Below, piece after piece: positions 57,901 through 64,000 of a DNA stretch of 64,000 nt; the stretch's first letter is position 1, and each line of letters opens with the position of its first letter. Below the pieces are notes generated by a model that was not told the DNA's origin, did no database searches, and worked only from the letters and a program-made list of their open reading frames with translations. Source of the DNA: Echinarachnius parma (taxonomy: Eukaryota; Echinodermata; Echinoidea; Clypeasteroida; Echinarachniidae); contig JBAMJV010001285.1 in assembly GCA_037951105.1 (NCBI GenBank), forward strand, positions 1 through 64,000. Direction: 5' to 3'. Made by a program: the position numbers and the translations under genes.

Positions 57901-60900
57901 GGGTTGGTATAAGGAAGTACACTATTTCAAGTTCATGTTCACACATATACCTTTGAATTCAGCACAAGGAACATGTCAGTCATTTTCACTATCTTGCCGT
58001 GTTTCTTGTTTGCGTGGAAGTATCTTTTGCTATTGATGATACCATCGGTATCTCCAACTGTTAGGAAATTAATTGAAAACAACAATTAATACAACATGCA
58101 AAGACTGATTTGCAGAGGACTTGTAGGATATTACAGTTTCAACGTAATGTACAGTGAAATTATTTCTCTAGTTTGTATATGTTCTTAGTTGTATCAATCA
58201 ATGTTATGTCTCCTGTCTATTGTAGTTATACATTTTCCTGAAGGTGGCAAAATAATTTTCAATTCACCAACTAAATTTGTTTTCTACTTATTCTGCTCTG
58301 CTTTTAAAGAAAAAATACCAATAAATGCCTTGAAAGGAAATAATAGAACTTGTTAAAGGGGCAGTTCTTGTTGTGCAAATGAAAAGATCTGTTCCCATAA
58401 TAATGAACCTGTCTCAATTCTATGCTAACATGTCTATTTGGGTTTATGATAGCTAGGGCTAATTAAACAACACATAGTTCTTAGTTGCCAACTAGGGTTA
58501 GCTGGATTATCCATTTGTTGTCTTATAAGTTGGTAACTACAAAAATTGAGTACTTAGCAGGAAACTAAGCCAGCAGGGTTTCATGATTATAGGCCCTGGT
58601 TTTAACCTATTAGGCCTAAGGCCATGAAAAATAAATGGTTGGATTGGCGTAACCCGCCCGACCCTAAAAATACCGCTGACCCTAAAGGTTTTTTCTGATT
58701 TTTTTTTTTTTTTCTTTCCAATTGCGATATGTGTTATTTGTGTGCTATGTGTTTTTTGTGTATTTGTGCGAATCCTGAAAAAAAAAACCTACCTACCTAC
58801 CCTAATGTTTGGTTGCCCGTTACTCCAATCCAACAATTTTTTTTGGGGGGGCTAAGGATGGGTCCTGAAAAAACAAAACTCATGCAGGGGTCTATATAGA
58901 GACAAGAATGCATGTTATACCTAAATCATGTTATGTAATGCAAAAAGGGTGAATGAAATCTATGACTAACCTGGTTCATCAAGCCTTAGTCCCACATATA
59001 TCCTGTGGTCGACTGGCTCCTTGTCAATCTTGCCCACAAACTTGACGATGCCGGTCAGAAAGTCACTGGGTTTCATAGCTGAGCGTGGAAATAACCAGAG
59101 GGTAAAAAACAATTTTTTAATTTTCTCATGAAATATGAATCTATTTCCACATAAAAAGTCACAAAACTGCAATCATTCATATATTTGATATTCCAATTCT
59201 TACGGTCAAAACTAAACTTATTTTCTAAATAATTTTCAGCATTGTTTGTAAAAAAAAAAAAATTAAAAGAGTGAATCAATAACACCTTTCTCTACATCAT
59301 TACATGCTTATTTATTTAATCACTTATATATTCAGCTGTTTTCAAGAAAGGCACTGAATACAGAGGAAAAAAATAGATAACAATAGAATACAAACTGCAG
59401 GAATGATAAAGAACACACTGATTATCCTTTATAACTGGACCAATTTTCTACGGGAACCGGGTTGGCCATGTATCAACTTGTATTCAAGAATCCAGTAGAG
59501 AACAAGTTAACATATCATATGCGGTAGAGTAGATGAATTACTCACATATGACTTTCGTTCCCGCCTTCTTCACCCTCACTCGATCGCCGACGTGCACGAA
59601 CTGCGCCACGAGGAAGTCATCCTCGTAAAGCTTGGTGCCGTGGGGCAACGCCGACTTGTCCCTCCGCTGGATGCGTGCCACGCACGACTTGGGCCGGACC
59701 TTTTGATGGGGCGAGCGGGGCGAACTGGACCTCTTGTCGCGCGGGGCGTATGACCCGTTGGGCTCGTAGAGGTCGTACACGGTCGGCATGTCGTCGTGGT
59801 TACCGTCGTTCTCCAGGAAGCGGAGGAAGTTGCGGTTGGAGGTGTCGAGCGCCCTCAAGGCAGCGGGGGATTGTTTGTGACGGCCGCCGTGACGCCGGAA
59901 GGCGGGAGGATCCTCCTCTCCCTCCTCGCCATCTGAGATGTCTTCCAGTAAGGGAGCCCCTTGCCTCGGAGTTGACTGCATCATACAGGGAATGAAATCG
60001 CAATGATTATAAAGTATAAAATAAAATAATTTTTTTTTGTTTTTGTAGTACCTTGTATTTTTTCATTAAATGGTGGTTTGTTCACCCTAAAAAGAAATAC
60101 TATTTTGGTTCTTCATCCTTACTATTTTTCTGTATAGCTGTTGATGATAGTAAAAAATGATAGTATAATCAGGGACGCTGCAAATGGAGCTTGGACAGTT
60201 CTGTCTGTAGAGCGCTGGTCCACCGATCTGTAGATCGCTTTCCCACCTATCTTTAGATTGTGGATTTAAAACCCACAAAGTAAAATTGTCCTTTTCATTA
60301 TTAATTTATTCAATCAATAGTTAAACGATAATGTGATGAATGATTTATTTAGATTCTAGTTTCTTGTAACCAACAAAGTATGTATGCTCTGAAATCTCAC
60401 CAAAGTAAGATGTTCTTTGTTCATAACTTAATCCTGTAACTGTGTAATTTAGATCTTACCTTCTTGTGACCGTTGGTCTGCATACTCTGAGATCTCTTGG
60501 GATTCTGGTAGAGTGGACATGCCGGATCACTGCAAGCCCGTAGGGTGCTGCCAAAGGAAAAACAAAACAGTTTAAATGATATTCTGAGCAATTTTATCTC
60601 ACTTATTTGTCTTATTTCAGTAGGTTTATCTATGAGATGTTAAAAAAAACAATTTTCCACAGAGGCCCTAAAGAAAAATAACAACATAGATTGTACACCA
60701 TCAAGCAAGTACGTTTCTTACCATTGAGCATTATTTACACCCCAAACGTCCAACATACAACCTTTCCACATCCAGAACACCCCTTATCCACACCCATCAC
60801 CCAAAATATATTTTGAATAATAATTTGTAAGATCACCTCCCAAACAATACTTCAGTAATAACTTACTAGTTGATTGAATCAGTTGACTTTCTGTTCCCCG

Positions 60901-63701
60901 TGGCATTAGCCAGTTGCTGACACTGTTTGATCACCAGGAGACCCTCGTCATACGGTAGCTTTACACCGCAAGTTCCTGCAACCATACCATATCCACAACA
61001 CCCCTTATTTACACCAATTATCCAAACTACACTTTGTTTAATATCTTCTTAGTTGATAGATAGAATCACAAACAATACTTCTGTAATAACTTACTAATTG
61101 ATTGAATCAGTTGACTTTCTGTTGCCAGTAGCATTAGCCAGTTGTTGACACTGTTTGATAACCAGGCGATCCTTGCCATCAAGCAGTTTCTTCAGGGTGC
61201 CGACCTCGCAGCGAGCATGCTCCAATTCATTCTCAACCACAGCAAGACGATCAATTTCATCTTCAAGATTCTGCAGGAAATAAAAACAGAAGATAAAAGG
61301 AGATAACTCCAATAAGCAGCACTTTTGATTTACTCCTCTCAAAATAAACAGTGGTATCGGATCAGTTGCATAACTGGGAGTTGGTGTTAGGGGATCAATG
61401 GGTAGAACCTATGTGGCTATGATACAGCCACAAGGAGCTTCCTTTTTTTCTTTTTAGTAGGCTGTCAGGGGGGATCTACCCCTCCCCCTTTATATACACT
61501 ACTTAGCGGCAAAATGGCCAAAATATTACATGCATAGACGATGGGAGTTTCAGTATCTCACAGAAAACAGATAAATATGATGCTGGTTATGGCTGTACCT
61601 TGATGGTCTCTTTGTTGTCTCTCAAGATGTAGCGAGCGTGAGTGAGTTGCGTTTTCTTCTCATCCAGCACTGACTGGACAGCCTCCACCTTCTCGTCCGT
61701 CTTCGAGAGCTCCTTCTTCAGCGACGGGATCACACTCAGCTCCTGAAAATGAAATGGAATAATAATAGATTAAACTGATGGTCTGATAAAACATGTTCAC
61801 ACTACAGGTACAAACAGATTTATATTAACTCTCTTTTTTATGTTATCATACAATGCACAATAATTTAGAGCAACCACCATCGAGAGCACCCTCTTCAGCA
61901 AACGCGATCACACTCAGCTCCTGGGCATTGAAAATACATTCATAGTTACTTGATTAAAAAACTCTAGAAAAGAAGGTCATCAAGTCACAAAACAATAGCT
62001 GAAAGCATGTTCACACTGTCTTACAAGTAAATATTCAGGTTCATAATAACCCTCTTTAGAGTTAATGTATGTAGTCTTTGATGGTATCCATGGTGACGAA
62101 TAATTTGAAGAGGAAGTTTACGCTGATACTTCACCACATAGAAATTCTTCCTTAGAAGTGGTGGTGTCCTAATAAGAAGGACCCACTCATTGTGTAGAGT
62201 TATTTTACAAGGTAGGCCTACAATGATTAAGAACAACCAAGTATGGATGGACCCACATGAGCCAGCATTTGGAGGCATATAAACCAGTCAGCAACCAGTA
62301 ACATAACTCGGGGAAGTCTACGAGGTAGATGGGGAAGTCTACGAGGTAGATGGGTAAGAAAAATGAGGTTGATACTGGTTGAGGCATTTAACCCACTGCG
62401 CTCAACAGAGAAGCTTGAATTGCTGATTCCTGCAACACCTCTGCCTAGAAGTATGAGATACTTTTTTTCTTCTTTTGAGCAGACACCCAAGTTTTGTTTT
62501 GGCCCACCAATATCTGAAAAACATTGACATTTTCTCACCGCCTCCATTTGTTGGTTCCTCTTGATCTCTACTCTGAGTTGGTGATGGAGGTCGGCAACCT
62601 TTGCCTCAAGCAAGTCGACGTTCTCCTTCGTGTCCGTCAGCGTCTTGGTCGTCTCTTCCAGCTTGGCCTTCAGCTCTCTCAGGTCGAATTCCTTCTCCCT
62701 CACCGTTGCCCTGGAAACACAATAACAATAATTTGTAAGGTTTGATTTCATGTTCCTCAATGTTACCATCACAAAAATACACTGATGATGTTTTATGCAT
62801 CAAATAAGACATGAAGTTTGAATTAAACTTAAATTGAATAGTATTTAAAAAAATCAAGTTTGCATATAGAAATAATCATGACAAATAGTTAATAATCCAG
62901 AATGTTTGCTACATGTGAACCTTGCAAGAATGTAAAGTTTGAGAAATAAGTCATATTTTACAATTGGTATTATAAATTGGTTCCAACTTTTATGAACACA
63001 TTATATAAAATGACAGTATCTGCAGCATTGGCTCGTACAGTCTCATACATAAATTAAACATTGATTAAGTATTTTTACATGTGTATCATACTCAAAATGC
63101 TCTCTGTTACAAGATACTACTTTTTCATACATCTACTACAGAAAAGAGACAGTAAAACTATATTTTCTGATTTTCATTTAGCTTACTGTGTCATGTTCTG
63201 GATGTCTCTCAGTGCCTCCAGACTCCTCTCAGCCTTGTCTCCTTCAGTTGCTACAAAGAAAATGAAAAACAGAGAGAAAAAAACACATTTGTATTTATTT
63301 TAACACATCAGCAAGTAAACATAGTAATACGCAAAATATTTTAATTTGTTATGACTTTGGTACCAACTCGTGAAGAGTTCTTGCAATTGCCATGAAAATC
63401 TAAATTTTTGTTGACAAGCGCCTAATTTTGTTGGAGCTCGAGATTGTTGCATTAAGAGTTGTGATCAATCACAAAGTTGCGATTAAACACAAGTCAGAAA
63501 GTATGTGCCATTGAGCCAATCAAATTTGCGCATATATATTTTTGGATTTTTAATCACAGTTTTAATTGCAACTTTGCAATTGATCAACACCTCCTTGGTA
63601 ACAAATGGATATTTACCTCTGGCCTCCAGCCCCTGCATCTTGGTGTTGAGTTTGTCCCTCTCCCGTTCCAGAGCCTCGATCTGCTTCCCTCGCAAATCAT
63701 T
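54986..63701 (-). CDS. Coiled-coil protein with C-terminal CAP-Gly domain (3' part of gene)
   Basis: Cytoskeleton-type protein; CAP-Gly domains bind microtubule or EB/CLIP C-termini. Ten exons are seen on the minus strand, in transcript order: 63617-63701, 63187-63250, 62539-62710, 61599-61742, 61095-61270, 60460-60547, 59546-59975, 58971-59078, 57951-58057 and 54986-55093, all GT-AG with matching phases. The first five encode charged heptad sequence (ALERERDKLNTKMQGLEAR; KAKLEETTKTLTDTKENVDL; SLKKELSKTDEKVEAVQSVL; DEIDRLAVVENELEHARCEV), a long coiled coil. A linker with ACSDPACPLYQNPKR and an acidic-basic exon (EDISDGEEGEEDPP) follow. The CAP-Gly domain spans three exons: VGDRVRVKKAGTKVI, then FLTGIVKFVGKIDK, YVGLRLDEP, GDTDGIINSKRYF and HGKIVKM. 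The C-terminal exon encodes YQRINELVRELRHKTGL and ends ...LIEIP, TGA at 54986-54988. The usual GKNDG groove motif is GDTDG here. The 5' part is outside the window, so I cannot name the ortholog. Confidence 0.88.
55295..55860. mobile_element. TTAA-bounded MITE, AGGGCAATGAAG ends, last intron of CAP-Gly gene
   Basis: TTAAAGGGCAATGAAG opens and TTCATTGTCCTTTAA closes the segment; further in, GGCTCTTTGAAGATGCCCAT and AAAGAGCCATAG regions and GGCAACGCACTCTG and CAGAGTGCGTTGCC are inverted. TTAA at both ends could be target duplication. Non-coding. Confidence 0.8.
56047..56679. mobile_element. TIR element with about 100-bp arms, ATACACTGGGCTC ends
   Basis: ATACACTGGGCTCAAAAAGA and about 80 further bases (including GATCATATCTTGAAAATC and AAAATGACACACGG) are repeated inverted at the right end. 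The 430-bp centre is GC-richer with a short open frame (56220-56459) that has no recognisable domain; possibly a shredded transposase remnant. Located in the same intron as the previous element. Confidence 0.85.
56688..57904. repeat. Element bounded by CTCGAAATT and AATTTCGAG with GGGCCAGT/GGGCCACC blocks
   Basis: It starts with GCTCGAAATTGGCGTAGGCC and GGGGCCAGTAAAAG, and ends with TTTTACTGGCCCGACCGGGC and TTAATTTCGAG. Relatives or pieces (GGCCAGTGGGCCTGTGCTAA and similar) lie in AHCY introns near 9620-9770, 13545-13640, 15755-15850, 17790-17900, 46095-46145 and 47835-47875. Non-coding; a dispersed family of this genome. Confidence 0.65.
58638..58834. mobile_element. MITE, GTTGGATTGGCGTAAC ends
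   Basis: GTTGGATTGGCGTAACCCGC and GGGCAACCA-type sequence at the left mirror GCCCGTTACTCCAATCCAAC at the right. The interior is a T run and an A run. In an intron of the CAP-Gly gene. Confidence 0.75.
60867..60975 (-). pseudogene. Partial duplicate of the 61095-61270 exon
   Basis: On the minus strand CTGGTGATCAAACAGTGTCA through AAGTCAACTGATTCAATCAA, including the TAGTAAGT donor, repeats the second half of the neighbouring exon (LVIKQCQQLANATGNRKSTD). The exon's first half is replaced by unrelated bases; a TTGCAG acceptor exists but the phase needed from the preceding exon gives an early TAA, so normal inclusion would truncate the protein. Confidence 0.75.
61881..61923 (-). pseudogene. Fragment of the 61599-61742 exon
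   Basis: CGAGAGCACCCTCTTCAGCA and GATCACACTCAGCTCCTG parallel CGAGAGCTCCTTCTTCAGCG and GATCACACTCAGCTCCTG at the 5' end of the true exon. About 43 bases, without donor; a local duplicate about 140 bases upstream in transcript sense. Confidence 0.75.
63443..63600. mobile_element. MITE, GTTGCATAAAG family, copy 3 (diverged)
   Basis: ATTGTTGCATTAAGAGTTGT, ACACAAGTCAGAAAGTATG and the inverted AATTGCAACTTTGCAATTGA correspond to the copies at 28195 and 50291. The right end is degraded. Confidence 0.65.
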
Positions 63702-63818
63702 CTGTAAACACCAGAAGGAGTAGGATTATTGTTGGCAGTTTGATTATACAATTTGCAAAATACTTCTCCTTAATACGTGTGGTTTGCGGTTGCACCATTA
63801 AGAGGGGGGAGGATTGGT

Positions 63819-64000
63819 GAGTCCTGAAAAAGACTGGTTGGTAGAGTCCTAAAAAAGACTGTTGGTATTCCTTCTAGGATAGTCCTAAAAAGGACTGTTG
63901 GTAGTCCTAGAAAGGACTGTTGGTAGTCCTAGAAAGGACTGTTGGTAGTCCTAGAAAGGACTGTTGGGATAGTCCTGAAAAGGACTGTTGGTATTCTTTC
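63819..64000 (+). repeat. Tandem repeat of a 22-bp hairpin-forming unit
   Basis: Units of GGACTGTTGGTAGTCCTAGA plus AA, with variants of 26-30 bases, run from about 63819 to the window edge. AGTCCTAGAAAGGACT within each unit is palindromic. The array continues beyond the window. Confidence 0.9.

Noticed and set aside
59675-59995. Plus-strand ORF of 106 residues
   Set aside because: It is antisense to the 59546-59975 exon of the CAP-Gly gene, which has good splice borders and domain content; the plus frame is a GC-rich shadow.
60165-60280. Another tRNA-like sequence (CTGTAGAGCGCTGGTC)
   Set aside because: No credible B box or cloverleaf; only a short resemblance.

Overview
The window is metazoan nuclear DNA, most likely from a marine invertebrate. 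Genes are split by GT-AG introns, the intergenic DNA is AT-rich with long C/G homopolymers, and there are many short inverted-repeat elements, two LINE families and a Penelope-like element. The repeat types and a marine-invertebrate repeat gene family at the left edge make an echinoderm or related deuterostome my guess; this is recognition from memory, not proof. Layout: 1-674 is a partial minus-strand gene fragment; 818-3300 is a decayed RTE-like LINE; 3.3-7.9 kb is non-coding, with hairpins, a SINE and the tail of a second LINE. 7,993-18,722 is a complete eight-exon S-adenosylhomocysteine hydrolase gene (AHCY copy 1). 20.5-25.7 kb holds two inverted-repeat elements and a near full-length LINE whose ORF1 and ORF2 lie in one frame separated by a single TAG. 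26,817-34,695 is a C2H2 zinc-finger gene built from phase-1 exons. 34.8-43.4 kb is repeat-dense: TIR elements, an array carrying DR1-type half-sites, a TTAA-bounded element, a Penelope-like element with inverted ends, and poly-C tracts. 43,997-48,190 is a second complete eight-exon AHCY gene (copy 2), in the same orientation and with the same intron positions and phases. Its last coding 71 bp has expanded into a 16-unit minisatellite downstream. 50,541-53,120 is a 2.6-kb inverted-repeat element carrying seven copies of AACGCCGTGAC. 54,986-63,701 is the 3' part of a minus-strand gene for a coiled-coil protein with a C-terminal CAP-Gly domain; its 5' end lies beyond the window. Two themes stand out. 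First, all three large genes carry degenerate local copies of their own exons, so partial tandem exon duplication is recurrent here. Second, the two AHCY paralogs form a mosaic: exons 2 and 5 are nearly identical while the other coding exons have diverged, which suggests gene conversion. Copy 2 also changes residues in the normally invariant DDGGDLT and EETTTG segments. The two AHCY enzymes would hydrolyse S-adenosylhomocysteine for the methylation cycle. I see no functional link between them and the zinc-finger or CAP-Gly genes.
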